DNA of 64,000 nt from Erwinia rhapontici (GTDB lineage: Bacteria > Pseudomonadota > Gammaproteobacteria > Enterobacterales > Enterobacteriaceae), in NCBI RefSeq assembly GCF_012271765.1, contig NZ_VRKO01000010.1, positions 318,884 through 382,883 on the forward strand, read 5' to 3'. A program made the position numbers and the translations under genes. Below are positions 28,872-38,299 of this stretch, in pieces; position 1 is the first letter of the stretch, and every line of letters begins with the position of its first letter. The notes below the pieces were generated by a model. The model searched no databases, was not told the origin of the DNA, and was given only the letters and a program-made list of their open reading frames with translations.

Positions 28872-29906
28872 ATGAAAAGAATCGTACTGGTCATCAAGGA
28901 TGCGTATTCCTATGCCGGAACTGAGAATATCTGTAACTTCATGTCAGAGTGCTTCGGTGAGCAGCATGAGGTGACCATCTATTCACTGGAAGGGTCGGGA
29001 GAACCGTTTTATCCTTTCAGCCAGGTACAGCAGATCGTCAGCTTCGCTGGCGAAAAAAATCCGCTTAAGGCCGCCGTGAAGCAGATTCAGCAGCAGCAGT
29101 TTGACGCGGTGTTTCTGATCAGCATGGGGCGCCTGAGCGTGATGTTTGCGCTCTACAGCATGATGACCCTCAAAAAGAAAACCGCCCGCGTCTATGCCTG
29201 TGAACATGTGGCGATTAACTCCTTCAGTAAACCGATCAAACTCCTCAAGTACCTGATGCTGCGTTATTACGACCGCGTGATCGTACTGACCGATAAAGAT
29301 CATCAGGTGTTCAACGGCTGGAATATCGCTAGCAAAACCATCCCCAATCCTGTGGTGTACAAAAATCTTCAGCGCACAACGCGGCACTATCAGGCGCTGG
29401 CGGTCGGACGTCTGGATCATCAAAAAGGTTTCGACCTGTTGCTGGATGTCTGGCAGGGCTTTGTTGCCAGCAATCCTGACTGGACGCTGGTGATTGCCGG
29501 TGACGGTGAGCTGAAAGATGAACTGATCGCGCAGGCAGCAAAGCTGAACATCAGCGACAGCGTTAATTTCGTTGGCCGGGTGAGTAATATCAACGACTAC
29601 TACCGCGACAGCGATATGGCGCTGATGACGTCGCGCTATGAAGGTCTGCCATTGGTGTTGCTGGAAGCCAAGTCCTGGTCACTGCCTGTTGTCGCGTACG
29701 ATTGCCCGACCGGGCCGCAGGAAATTATTAATCATCAGCAGGATGGTTTCCTGGTGGCGATGAACGACAAAGCCCATTTCATTGCCAGTATGAACCAGCT
29801 TGCTCATGACGATGACCTGTTCTATGCGATGAGCGCCAGTACCCAAACCACGGCCCTTAAATTTGACGGCCGCGTGATTAAAGAGAGCTGGCTGTCCCTG
29901 GTGTAA
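28872..29906 (+). CDS. EPS glycosyltransferase family 4 (GT-B)
   Basis: Retaining GT-B glycosyltransferase of 344 residues acting on the lipid-linked EPS repeat. The C-terminal half holds the donor-binding motifs AVGRLDHQKGFDLLLDVW, VIAGDGELKDELI, and the EX7E-like SRYEGLPLVLLEAKSWSLP. The N-terminus (RIVLVIKDAYSYAGTENI) is the acceptor domain. It is similar in kind and place to AmsD. I chose ATG 28872 (MKRIVLVIKD) with GAGGTGG upstream over a GTG at 28860. An 89-base gap separates it from the tailspike-like gene. Confidence 0.86.
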   Translation: MKRIVLVIKDAYSYAGTENICNFMSECFGEQHEVTIYSLEGSGEPFYPFSQVQQIVSFAGEKNPLKAAVKQIQQQQFDAVFLISMGRLSVMFALYSMMTLKKKTARVYACEHVAINSFSKPIKLLKYLMLRYYDRVIVLTDKDHQVFNGWNIASKTIPNPVVYKNLQRTTRHYQALAVGRLDHQKGFDLLLDVWQGFVASNPDWTLVIAGDGELKDELIAQAAKLNISDSVNFVGRVSNINDYYRDSDMALMTSRYEGLPLVLLEAKSWSLPVVAYDCPTGPQEIINHQQDGFLVAMNDKAHFIASMNQLAHDDDLFYAMSASTQTTALKFDGRVIKESWLSLV

Positions 29907-29995
29907 GGGCGGTTCAGGTTCCAATTGAGTATCTCTGGACATCCGTTTCCTGCCTGCTTTGCAGGCTCCAAAAAATTGACCATGGGATAACACCA

Positions 29996-32209
29996 ATGAA
30001 AAGAAGAGAATTACTCACGGCGTTCTCGTCGATTCTTGCCGGACTCTCTGTCAGCTCTATTTCCAGTGCGGCGGCGAAAAGCGATCCCTCTCTGGCGTTA
30101 AAAGGGATTACACCCGGTGAGCTGCCGAAAGGCGATGTGCCGATTCTGACGCCAGAGAATGTCTACACCATGCCAGACCAGTTCTGGAAGAATTTCAACG
30201 GTAAACTGTTTATCGGTAAAGCGGGTACGGACCCGACCCAATCCGGAAATCTGATTAACCTCTATCTGCGCGATGCCTCTGGCAAACTGTCACAGGTACA
30301 GCAGCCCGTTGCCTTGAATAAGGGCAACTTTGAGCAGTTTATCGCTGACAATGCAGCACTGATTGCCGATCCTTCGCACTCTATGGCGGTGGTCGATGAT
30401 GCCGGAAATACGCTGTTTAATATTCCGGATGTAACCCGTGGCGCGAATAATTTCAGCCAGCGTCTGGCGCAACCTGCCGGATATCAGCTGATTGGTGAAA
30501 TTCCTTCGGTTGACGATCTGCGTAAAACGCGCCCGCTGTTTAGTGGCGCTAAAATTAAGCTGAAAAGCTGGCATGAGGGGCTGGAAGTGGGCGGCGGTGA
30601 GTTCGTTGGCACACTGGAAGCCGCCAAAGACGACGGAGGGGTAACGATCTCCTCCGGTGCGGATTACCACTGGCGCCGCGTGGTGGAGGACTTCAACCGT
30701 CTGACCTTGTTTGACTTCGGTGCGATTGCCGATGGTAAAACGGACAGTGCTCCGGCGATCAAAGCGATGTATCAGTGGGCGCAGGATGCGAACCAGCAGA
30801 TCTGCCTGCAATTCCCGGCGGGCACCTTCTTCGTCAGCGCCTGTGATTTCTCGCAGCAGCAGACGCGTTTCTTCCGCGTCTCCGGTGCGATGGTGAACTT
30901 TGGCTATTTCCCGGCCACCACCATCGTCTCCAACGGCGATTCTGACTTCATTTTCAAGGTCAACACCCGCTGGGTGGAAGTCAGCAACCTGCAATTTAAC
31001 GGTCGCACCGACACCCAGCCGAACAAGCAGGGCTTCTTCGATAACCAATGCGAAGGCGGCCAGTATTTCCGTGGCGCCTGCCTGCGGTTTGTTCGCGTTG
31101 GCGGCACGGCGATCAGCCTGATGGATACCCTCGACTGCAAAATTGATCAGTGGTATGCGCTGCGCTGTAGCGGCGACGTGATCAAGTCTGTCTGGTCCAA
31201 TGCACCTAAGGGTAAGTGGGATCACAGCACGGCCATCGAGCTGTCTAACTTTAATGCACAATACTGCACCGACGGTAAGGTGCTGAACCTGCAACGCTGC
31301 GGTCAGTCGCTGATCCACAACGGCTGGATTGAACACACCGAATTCCCCGGTGATATCTCGAACGGGCAGTGGATCATTGATGCGCTGAGCCTGGAAACCT
31401 GTAAAAACCCGCTGATTGCGCACAACTCGCGTCTCAATATGCGTCAGACCAATCTTCAGGCCGGTAGCTGGATTGATAATTCGCTGGCGGAAGGCGAGTG
31501 GCTGGGCGCCTGGGAACGCGGTTCCACGCGCGTGGAGTCTTACGGCGTGGCGGTTGATGGCAGTATGAAATACAACTATCTGACCTCACGGTTCCGCATC
31601 GAAAACAACAGCGACCAGCAGAAGTGGGTGGAGCTGGGCAATATCTATACCCCGGATGTCGGCGATGCCTGGGAGATTGAAATCTTCGGCCAGTCCTCCT
31701 TCAGCAACGGCAGCGGCAATGCGCCGCTCAACAAAGTAGTGGGTGACAAAACCACCGGCGGTAGGGCGATTGTCAGCCTGCAACGTAAAACCCACAAGTT
31801 TGAAGCGTCCTGGCATGCCGAAGGGGCCAGCCCGGTGCTTGATGTGATGATTGTGACGCCGCACGACACCGATGTGCGGGTGTTTGTCAAAATCGATGGC
31901 TGGGTCGCGTCGGCCGGTGTGTTGATCAAAACCACCGCAAAAGACCGCTTTAAGACCGGCCGCTGCGCACGTTTCGACAGCAAAATGGCATTTGGCAACG
32001 CCCCCTCGGGCAAGGATGTCAGCCGCGCAAGTCAGCGTTTCAGCTTGCATAACGGCAAGGCCGGAATCGGCGCGAATGAGGCGGGTGATTTGCTGATGGC
32101 TTCCCGTCCACTCACCGCCGACCAGGTCAATACGGATCACCCGGAAGGCTTTGTTTCTATCGTGCTGAATGGCCGCCAGGTCGCCATCCCGTACTTTTCA
32201 CTGAAATAA
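29996..32209 (+). CDS. amsF: Exported tailspike-like EPS-processing protein (AmsF/WceF type)
   Basis: Predicted secreted beta-helix protein of 737 residues, probably binding or cleaving the EPS made by this operon. An N-terminal signal (1-27) carries twin arginines at 3-4 and ends SSAAA. Residues about 68-146 (NGKLFIGKAGTDP, INLYLRDASGKLSQVQQP, HSMAVVDDAGNTL) resemble the head-binding domain of P22 tailspike. From about 236 a pectate-lyase-3 type beta-helix begins (LFDFGAIADGKTDSAPAI, FPAGTFFVS). A C-terminal beta-rich domain follows. AmsF of E. amylovora and the tailspike-like glycosidase WceF of Pantoea stewartii are the nearest known analogues. Enzymatic activity and trimerisation are inferred. 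Confidence 0.83.
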   Translation: MKRRELLTAFSSILAGLSVSSISSAAAKSDPSLALKGITPGELPKGDVPILTPENVYTMPDQFWKNFNGKLFIGKAGTDPTQSGNLINLYLRDASGKLSQVQQPVALNKGNFEQFIADNAALIADPSHSMAVVDDAGNTLFNIPDVTRGANNFSQRLAQPAGYQLIGEIPSVDDLRKTRPLFSGAKIKLKSWHEGLEVGGGEFVGTLEAAKDDGGVTISSGADYHWRRVVEDFNRLTLFDFGAIADGKTDSAPAIKAMYQWAQDANQQICLQFPAGTFFVSACDFSQQQTRFFRVSGAMVNFGYFPATTIVSNGDSDFIFKVNTRWVEVSNLQFNGRTDTQPNKQGFFDNQCEGGQYFRGACLRFVRVGGTAISLMDTLDCKIDQWYALRCSGDVIKSVWSNAPKGKWDHSTAIELSNFNAQYCTDGKVLNLQRCGQSLIHNGWIEHTEFPGDISNGQWIIDALSLETCKNPLIAHNSRLNMRQTNLQAGSWIDNSLAEGEWLGAWERGSTRVESYGVAVDGSMKYNYLTSRFRIENNSDQQKWVELGNIYTPDVGDAWEIEIFGQSSFSNGSGNAPLNKVVGDKTTGGRAIVSLQRKTHKFEASWHAEGASPVLDVMIVTPHDTDVRVFVKIDGWVASAGVLIKTTAKDRFKTGRCARFDSKMAFGNAPSGKDVSRASQRFSLHNGKAGIGANEAGDLLMASRPLTADQVNTDHPEGFVSIVLNGRQVAIPYFSLK

Positions 32210-32353
32210 GTGTCGGTTTTCCGTTAAGACCAGGCAATTTCAGAGTTATCAGGCTGTTTTTCCTCGGGCAGGACAGGCAGCCTGTTTTAAACGATTCAGC
32301 TGCATTGATGGGCGTTAGCCTGTAAAAATTACAAAAATTTTTCTGGAGTAGTT

Positions 32354-33604
32354 ATGAAGATTTTATTAGTTGGCAATCATACATGTGGAAATCGTGGTGA
32401 TGGCGCTATTTTACGCGGGATTATTGATTCGTTGAACCTGGCAAGGAACGATATTGATATCGACATTATTAGCCGTTATCCAACCAGTTCTGGTTACCTG
32501 CTCCAGCAAGACATTCTGCCTGATGCGCTCTTTTTGCAGACCAAAAAGGGCAAAAACAAGATCGTCGATAAGATCAAACGCCGCCTGATGCCAAAAATTA
32601 TGATGGCGCATATCGCGAATAAGGGCGTGTTCAAGCTGTTCCCGGTGCCGCAGTATTTACAGGAATTCAGCGACAACCTGAAGCAGTACGATGCGATTAT
32701 CCAGGTTGGCGGTTCGTTCTTTGTGGATCTGTACGGTCCGTTGCAGTTTGAGCATTCACTGTGTGCGCTGCTGGCGAAGAAACCGATCCATATGATCGGC
32801 CACAGCGTGGGCCCGTTCCAGAAGCCGCGTTTCAATGAAATTGCGAACTTCGTGTTCGACCGCGTCGATAGTCTGGTGCTGCGCGAAAGCGTCAGCCTGG
32901 AGATGATGAAGCAGGGCGGTATCACCACCGGGAAAGTGGTAAAAGGTGCTGATACCGCCTTCCTGGTCCGTGCACGTGAGGTGGAAGAACCGGGTCATAA
33001 CCTGGTGCACTGGCAGCAGGTCATTGACCAGCAAAAAACGATCGCCATTACCGTGCGTGAACTGGCACCTTTCGATAAGCGCCTTGGGGTGACCCAGCAG
33101 CAGTACGAAGCGGCGTTTGGACGTGTGATCAACGCGATGATTGCACGTGGTTATCAGGTGGTCGCCTTCTCCACCTGTACCGGCATCGACAGCTACAACA
33201 AAGATGACCGTATGGTGGCAATGACACTGAGCGATCATATTGAGCAGAAAGATAAGTACCACGTGATCATGGATGAATTTAACGACCTTGAGCTGGGTAT
33301 CCTGCTGGGTCAGTGCCATCTCACGATTGGCACCCGTTTACACTCCGCAATTATCTCAATGAACTTTGGGACACCAGCGGTGGCGATTAACTACGAGCAC
33401 AAATCTCTGGGCGTGATGAACCAACTTGGGCTGCCAGACATGGCCAGCGATGTGAAGAGTCTGATGGACGGCAGCATTATCACGCGGGTGAATAATGTGC
33501 TGGATAACTATGAGGCGGTGAAGCAGCAGGTTGATACGGCTGTGGAACAGGAACGGATCCTGGGTAACCGTATCACTGACGACGTGGTCAAACGCTTAGG
33601 GTGA
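32354..33604 (+). CDS. amsJ: Polysaccharide pyruvyl transferase (AmsJ/WcaK type)
   Basis: Adds a pyruvate ketal from phosphoenolpyruvate to a sugar of the EPS repeat unit. The 416-residue product shows the family start LLVGNHTCGNRGDGAILRG, the IQVGGSFFVDLYG segment, and the C-terminal GTRLHSAIISMNFGTPAVAINYEHKS written here in two parts: GTRLHSAIISM and PAVAINYEHKS. These match the AmsJ/WcaK/PssK group. Its presence predicts a pyruvylated, acidic EPS as in amylovoran. It is followed by amsK after four bases. The 144-base gap before it has a weak inverted repeat but no clear terminator. Confidence 0.88.
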   Translation: MKILLVGNHTCGNRGDGAILRGIIDSLNLARNDIDIDIISRYPTSSGYLLQQDILPDALFLQTKKGKNKIVDKIKRRLMPKIMMAHIANKGVFKLFPVPQYLQEFSDNLKQYDAIIQVGGSFFVDLYGPLQFEHSLCALLAKKPIHMIGHSVGPFQKPRFNEIANFVFDRVDSLVLRESVSLEMMKQGGITTGKVVKGADTAFLVRAREVEEPGHNLVHWQQVIDQQKTIAITVRELAPFDKRLGVTQQQYEAAFGRVINAMIARGYQVVAFSTCTGIDSYNKDDRMVAMTLSDHIEQKDKYHVIMDEFNDLELGILLGQCHLTIGTRLHSAIISMNFGTPAVAINYEHKSLGVMNQLGLPDMASDVKSLMDGSIITRVNNVLDNYEAVKQQVDTAVEQERILGNRITDDVVKRLG

Positions 33605-33608
33605 ACCA

Positions 33609-34832
33609 ATGAAACTGACATTTTTCACGATGCGATTTCCGGTTTCCTCGGAAACCTTCGTACTGAACCAGGTGACGCATTTTATTGATATCGGCTACGA
33701 CGTTGAGATCATTTCGGTTTTTCCGGGCGACCTGGTGAATCGACACGGTGCGTTTGACCGTTATCATCTGGCAGAGAAGACCCACTATCTGCTGCCAGAA
33801 GAGAAGGTCAGTAATGCGGATAAATTGAAACAGCGTCTGCAAATTGTGCTGCCAAAAATCCTCAATACCGCCACGTTAAAATCCTTCAATATCGGGCGCT
33901 ATGGCGCCCAATCCAGCAAGCTGCTGCTGCCGGCAATTGTGGCCGCCAACAAAACCCCGTTCGTTGCCGATGTGTTTTTAGTGCACTTCGGTTATGCCGG
34001 GGCGCTCGCCAATAAACTGCGTGAACTGAATGTTCTGCAGGGCAAGCAGGCGACCGTCTTCCACGGTGCCGATATTTCACGCCGCCATATCCTCGACGAG
34101 CATAAAGATGACTATGCACGCCTGTTTACCCAGACCGATTTGCTGCTGCCTATCAGCCACCTGTGGGAGAACAAGCTGATTAGCATGGGCTGCCCGGCAG
34201 AGAAGATTCATGTAACGCGCATGGGCATCGAGCCGGAGAAATTTAATCTCAAAATCAGGGATTCTCTCCATCAGCCGCTGCGCATTCTTTCCGTGGCGCG
34301 CCTTACCGAGAAGAAAGGGCTGGGCGTGGCAATTGATGCCTGCAAAATCCTTAAAGCGCAGGGCGGACAGTTTGAATACACCATTGTCGGCAACGGTGAC
34401 CTCGAAGAGGAACTGCGTGCCACCATTGCGGCGGCCGATCTGGCTGACTGCGTGAAAATGGTCGGCTTTAAGCCGCAGGAAGAGATCAAACGCTATCTCG
34501 ATGAAGCCGATATCTTCCTGCTTCCGTCGCTGACCGCAGCGGATGGAGACATGGAAGGGATACCGGTGGCGTTGATGGAAGCGATGGCCGTCGGGCTGCC
34601 GGTGGTGTCCAGCGAGCACAGTGGTATTCCTGAACTGATTGAACACAATGTGTCCGGCTGGCTGGCACCGGAAGGCGATGCGAGCGCTCTCGCCGCCATT
34701 CTGCTGAAACTGTCACAGGGTGAGGCCGATATCGCACCGGTGGTGGTGGCCGCACGGCACAAGGTAGAAACCGAATTTAACCAGCATATCGCCTACCGCG
34801 AACTGGCAGAGATTCTGGAGCAATTAGCGTGA
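33609..34832 (+). CDS. amsK: EPS glycosyltransferase family 4 (AmsK/WcaL type)
   Basis: GT-B glycosyltransferase of 407 residues, the same length as I recall for E. amylovora AmsK, acting late in repeat-unit synthesis. The N-terminus MKLTFFTMRFPVSSETFVLN is the WcaL/AmsK signature. The C-terminal half carries LSVARLTEKKGLGVAIDAC, IVGNGDLEEEL and the donor-site stretch EGIPVALMEAMAVGLPVV. Its stop overlaps the GTG start of the next gene by four bases (GTGA), so translation of amsK and amsL is probably coupled. Confidence 0.9.
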   Translation: MKLTFFTMRFPVSSETFVLNQVTHFIDIGYDVEIISVFPGDLVNRHGAFDRYHLAEKTHYLLPEEKVSNADKLKQRLQIVLPKILNTATLKSFNIGRYGAQSSKLLLPAIVAANKTPFVADVFLVHFGYAGALANKLRELNVLQGKQATVFHGADISRRHILDEHKDDYARLFTQTDLLLPISHLWENKLISMGCPAEKIHVTRMGIEPEKFNLKIRDSLHQPLRILSVARLTEKKGLGVAIDACKILKAQGGQFEYTIVGNGDLEEELRATIAAADLADCVKMVGFKPQEEIKRYLDEADIFLLPSLTAADGDMEGIPVALMEAMAVGLPVVSSEHSGIPELIEHNVSGWLAPEGDASALAAILLKLSQGEADIAPVVVAARHKVETEFNQHIAYRELAEILEQLA

Positions 34833-36169
34833 GTAGTTTAAAAAATCAGGCCGTATGGCTGTTTGGTGGTACCTGTTTCGCCGCCGTGTTACAGGTGATA
34901 CAGCTTGGGGTGCTGGCGCGTAAGCTGGAGACCCACGAGCTGGGTATTCTGGCGATTATTAACGCCATTCTGGCCGTGGCGATGGTGTTGCAGGATATGG
35001 GGATGAGCAGCTACATCGTCCATCGCCAGAACATCACCCGCAAGGAGCAGAGCACCATCTACTGGGTGAACGTTTTACTCAGTCTGATGACCGGATTGCT
35101 GTTGATCGCCATTGCCTGGCCGATCGCGCATTTCTACCACATTCCGGAACTCACCGGGCTGATCATGCTAACCAGCATTAACTTCCTGGTACTGGGATCG
35201 CTGTCGCAGTATCAGGCCCATTTCGTTAAAGCCAAACGCATGGTGCTGCTGGCGAAGATCGAAATGGTCACCAAGTTTCTTGCCTTTGCACTGACGGTGG
35301 GGCTGCTTTACTACTCGCCGCTCAATGTCTCTGCGGTGATCCTCGGCCTGTTTGCCAATGCCGCGATGCGTATTCTGTGCATGATTTGGTTTGGTGAAAA
35401 GTCCTGGCGGCCGACCTTCGAGTTTGATAAATCGACGTTCTTCAGCTCGATGAAGTACGGTGTGTATCAGCTGGGCTCACAGACGATTAACCAGTTACGT
35501 ACTCAGGCCGACTCCCTGATCGTCGGTAAAGTGATGGGCGCTGAAATGCTCGGGGTATACTCACTGGCGAAAGAGCTGGTGCTGCAACCGCTGAAACTGG
35601 TGACGCCGGTGATTAATCGCCTGGCACTACCCCGCTTTGCTGAGCAACAACACGAACCTGCGCAGTTGCAGAAGTTGTTCCTGAAAGGCACCTTCATGAT
35701 CATGCTGTTCAGCAGCCTGATGTATCTGGCGATTGGTATCCTCTCCCCGGTGGTGGTGCGCGTGCTTTACGGCCCGGCACACGAGGCGGTTGGTCATTTG
35801 ATCCCACTGATGCTGCTGTTCGGTATGCTGCGTCCGATGGGCGGGCTGACCGGCGCGATATCTCAGGCTAACGGCCGTACCAACGTCGAGTTCTGGTGGA
35901 ATGTGGTGGCAAGCATCATCGTGGTGCTGGTACTGGCAACCACCTGGATCTGGCCGAACGTCTGGTATGTGGCGCTGACGCTGTCGATTTCTCAGGTTCT
36001 CATCTCTGCCTTTGCCCATCCGTTCTTTATCAAACCGGTGATTGGCATTCCATTTATCCCCTATGCTCGTCAGTGGATGTCGGTGGCGGTGGTGTTTGTC
36101 GGGATCATGGCGTTGGTGAGTTATTTCAATCTGTTTATCAGGCCGGAATGGTTCACTCACTGGCTGTAA
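34829..36169 (+). CDS. amsL: EPS repeat-unit flippase (Wzx/AmsL type)
   Basis: MOP-superfamily membrane flippase that moves the completed undecaprenyl-linked EPS repeat across the inner membrane. The 446-residue product has about 12 hydrophobic segments and the polysaccharide-biosynthesis start WLFGGTCFAAVLQVIQLGVL followed by LGILAIINAILAVAMVLQDMG (shown in part), as in WzxC/AmsL. The start is GTG, fused to the amsK stop. It is the last gene of the EPS operon; a terminator follows 16 bases after its stop. Confidence 0.9.
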   Translation: MSSLKNQAVWLFGGTCFAAVLQVIQLGVLARKLETHELGILAIINAILAVAMVLQDMGMSSYIVHRQNITRKEQSTIYWVNVLLSLMTGLLLIAIAWPIAHFYHIPELTGLIMLTSINFLVLGSLSQYQAHFVKAKRMVLLAKIEMVTKFLAFALTVGLLYYSPLNVSAVILGLFANAAMRILCMIWFGEKSWRPTFEFDKSTFFSSMKYGVYQLGSQTINQLRTQADSLIVGKVMGAEMLGVYSLAKELVLQPLKLVTPVINRLALPRFAEQQHEPAQLQKLFLKGTFMIMLFSSLMYLAIGILSPVVVRVLYGPAHEAVGHLIPLMLLFGMLRPMGGLTGAISQANGRTNVEFWWNVVASIIVVLVLATTWIWPNVWYVALTLSISQVLISAFAHPFFIKPVIGIPFIPYARQWMSVAVVFVGIMALVSYFNLFIRPEWFTHWL

Positions 36170-36184
36170 CCCGGTAATAAATAT

Positions 36185-36212
36185 AAGGTCACCGTGATGG
36201 TGGCCTTTTTTA
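36185..36212 (+). terminator. Terminator of the EPS operon
   Basis: AAGGTCACC (36185-36193) pairs with GGTGGCCTT (36199-36207; one G-T pair) and runs into a T-tract. It ends transcription from the EPS operon before galF. Confidence 0.8.
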
Positions 36213-36242
36213 TTGCTGGCCCTGGCTGCTTATTTTTCAGAT

Positions 36243-36256
36243 TAAGATTATACTTG
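36243..36256 (+). promoter_or_regulatory. Possible galF promoter with RcsAB-like site
   Basis: TAAGATTATACTTG matches 10 of 14 positions of the RcsAB box and overlaps TATACT (36249-36254), a five-of-six -10 hexamer. No good -35 lies upstream, which would fit an activated promoter. The galF ATG is 62 bases downstream. Confidence 0.3.
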
Positions 36257-36317
36257 TGAATCATCTCTTTAATGCATAATCAATGGACGTTTTTTACTTC
36301 ATTTATATGGAAACACT

Positions 36318-37214
36318 ATGACCAAGCTTAAAGCAGTTATCCCGGTTGCGGGTCTCGGTATGCATATGCTCCCTGCTACAAAAGCCATTCCTAAAGAGAT
36401 GTTGCCTGTTGTCGACAAGCCGATGATTCAGTACATCATCGACGAGTGCGTGGCAGCGGGTATCAAGGAAATTGTCCTGGTCACTCATGCATCCAAGAAT
36501 GCGGTTGAAAACCACTTTGATACGTCCTATGAGCTTGAAGCCCTGCTTGAAGCGCGTGTGAAACGTCAGCTCCTGAGTGAAGTGCAGTCTATCTGCCCGC
36601 CGGGTGTGACGATCATGAACGTGCGTCAGCCACAGCCGCTGGGCCTGGCAAACTCCCTGTTATGTGCCCGCCCGATGCTGCATGATGATGCCTTCGTGGT
36701 GGTCCTGCCGGACGTATTGCTGGATAACGCCAGTGCCGATCCGCTGCGTTACAACCTTGCCGCGATGGTGGCACGCTTTGAAGAGACTGGCCGTAGCCAG
36801 GTACTCGCCCATCATATGCCTGACGTGGATTTGTCTGAATACTCCGTGATCACTACCGAGGAGCCACTGGACTTCCCAGGCAAAGTCAGTTCTATTGTCG
36901 AATTCGTGGAAAAACCAGAGCAACCACAGACCCTGAATTCTGACCTGGCTGCCGTTGGCCGCTATGTATTGTCTGCGGACATCTGGCCAGAACTGGAAAA
37001 CCTTGAGCCGGGTGCCTGGGGCCGCTATCAGCTGACCGATGCGATTGCCAACCTGAACAAAAAACAGCCGGTTGATGCACACCTGCTGAGTGGCGACAGC
37101 TTCGACTGCGGTCGTAAACTGGGCTATATGAAAGCGTTTGTGACCTGGGGCCTGCGTAACCACGCTCAGGGCCGCGAGTTCCGTGAAGAAATTCAAAAAA
37201 TTCTGGCGAAGTAA
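36318..37214 (+). CDS. galF: UTP-glucose-1-phosphate uridylyltransferase-like protein GalF
   Basis: GalU paralogue of 298 residues that affects the UDP-glucose pool; it has little catalytic activity alone in E. coli. The nucleotidyltransferase motif reads [19 protein letters not shown] (12-30); the Met-His where GalU has Thr-Arg marks it as GalF. The later VEKP and GRYVLS motifs are intact. It is the conserved left boundary of enterobacterial capsule/O-antigen loci, here between the EPS operon and galE, 46 bases from galE. Confidence 0.94.
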   Translation: MTKLKAVIPVAGLGMHMLPATKAIPKEMLPVVDKPMIQYIIDECVAAGIKEIVLVTHASKNAVENHFDTSYELEALLEARVKRQLLSEVQSICPPGVTIMNVRQPQPLGLANSLLCARPMLHDDAFVVVLPDVLLDNASADPLRYNLAAMVARFEETGRSQVLAHHMPDVDLSEYSVITTEEPLDFPGKVSSIVEFVEKPEQPQTLNSDLAAVGRYVLSADIWPELENLEPGAWGRYQLTDAIANLNKKQPVDAHLLSGDSFDCGRKLGYMKAFVTWGLRNHAQGREFREEIQKILAK

Positions 37215-37260
37215 TCTTATTTGATTATGGCCGCGCCGGGCGTGGTCTGAAGGAGTCAAC

Positions 37261-38274
37261 ATGGCAATTTTAGTAACGGGCGGGGCGGGCTACATCGGTT
37301 CCCATACCGTGTTATCGCTGCTGCAACGTGGTGATGATGTTGTCGTACTGGATAACCTGAGCAATGCCTCACGCGAATCGATTAACCGCGTAGAGAAGCT
37401 GACGGGTAAAACGGCCACCTTCTGCGAAGGGGATATCCTCGACCGTGCGTGCCTGCGCGATATTTTTGCCAGTAACCGCATCGATGCCGTGATTCACTTT
37501 GCCGGCCTGAAAGCCGTGGGCGAATCCACCCGCAAACCACTGGAGTACTACCAGAATAACGTTACCGGTACGCTGGTGCTGTTGGAAGAGATGCGTGCTG
37601 CGGGTGTGAATCAGTTTATCTTCAGCTCTTCTGCTACCGTCTACGGTGCTGATGCGCCGGTTCCTTATGTGGAAACCACGCCAATTGGCGGCACAACCAG
37701 CCCGTATGGCACCTCAAAGCTGATGGTTGAGCAGATTCTGCGTGACTATGCCAAAGCGAACCCGGAATTCAAAACCATCGCGCTGCGTTATTTCAACCCG
37801 GTGGGGGCGCATGAGTCTGGCCAGATCGGCGAAGACCCGAACGGCATCCCGAACAACCTGCTGCCGTACATTGCTCAGGTGGCCATTGGCCGTCTGGAAA
37901 AGCTGGGCATCTTTGGCGGAGATTACCCAACGAAAGATGGCACCGGCGAACGCGACTACATTCACGTGATGGATCTGGCTGAAGGCCATCTTAAAGCGCT
38001 GGACCATATTGCTGCGGTTGATGGCTACAAAGCTTACAACCTCGGTGCCGGGGTAGGGTACTCGGTGCTGGAGATGGTGAAAGCCTTTGAGAAAGCCGCA
38101 GGTAAGCCTGTGCCTTACCAGATCTCACCGCGCCGTGATGGCGATCTTCCTGCGTTCTGGGCGGATGCCTCGCTGGCGGACAAAGAGCTGGACTGGCGTG
38201 TGTCACGCGGTATCGATGAGATGATGCGTGATACGTGGAACTGGCAGTCGAAGAATCCTAATGGGTATCGTTGA
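37261..38274 (+). CDS. galE: UDP-glucose 4-epimerase
   Basis: NAD-dependent extended SDR enzyme interconverting UDP-glucose and UDP-galactose, providing UDP-galactose for the EPS and possibly the O-antigen. The 337-residue product has the Rossmann motif GGAGYIGSH (7-15), the catalytic Tyr149 and Lys153 (SPYGTSK) and Ser124 region FSSSATVYG. It is adjacent to galF and ends at a clear terminator, so galF-galE form a unit between the two polysaccharide operons. Such a galE is usual in Erwinia EPS loci, apart from the gal operon copy. Confidence 0.95.
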   Translation: MAILVTGGAGYIGSHTVLSLLQRGDDVVVLDNLSNASRESINRVEKLTGKTATFCEGDILDRACLRDIFASNRIDAVIHFAGLKAVGESTRKPLEYYQNNVTGTLVLLEEMRAAGVNQFIFSSSATVYGADAPVPYVETTPIGGTTSPYGTSKLMVEQILRDYAKANPEFKTIALRYFNPVGAHESGQIGEDPNGIPNNLLPYIAQVAIGRLEKLGIFGGDYPTKDGTGERDYIHVMDLAEGHLKALDHIAAVDGYKAYNLGAGVGYSVLEMVKAFEKAAGKPVPYQISPRRDGDLPAFWADASLADKELDWRVSRGIDEMMRDTWNWQSKNPNGYR

Positions 38275-38299
38275 ATAAAACGTGAAATCCCTTGTGTAT

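Noticed and set aside
30290-31423. 377-codon open frame antisense to the tailspike-like gene
   Set aside because: It mirrors a GC-rich, well-supported gene on the other strand, shows no recognisable domain and has no ribosome site. Long antisense frames of this kind recur opposite other genes here (for example 55379-56149 and 6302-7087).
32210-32353. Terminator between the tailspike-like gene and amsJ
   Set aside because: CAGGCTG and CAGCCTG can pair, but the loop is long and the T-run short, so it is too weak to call.
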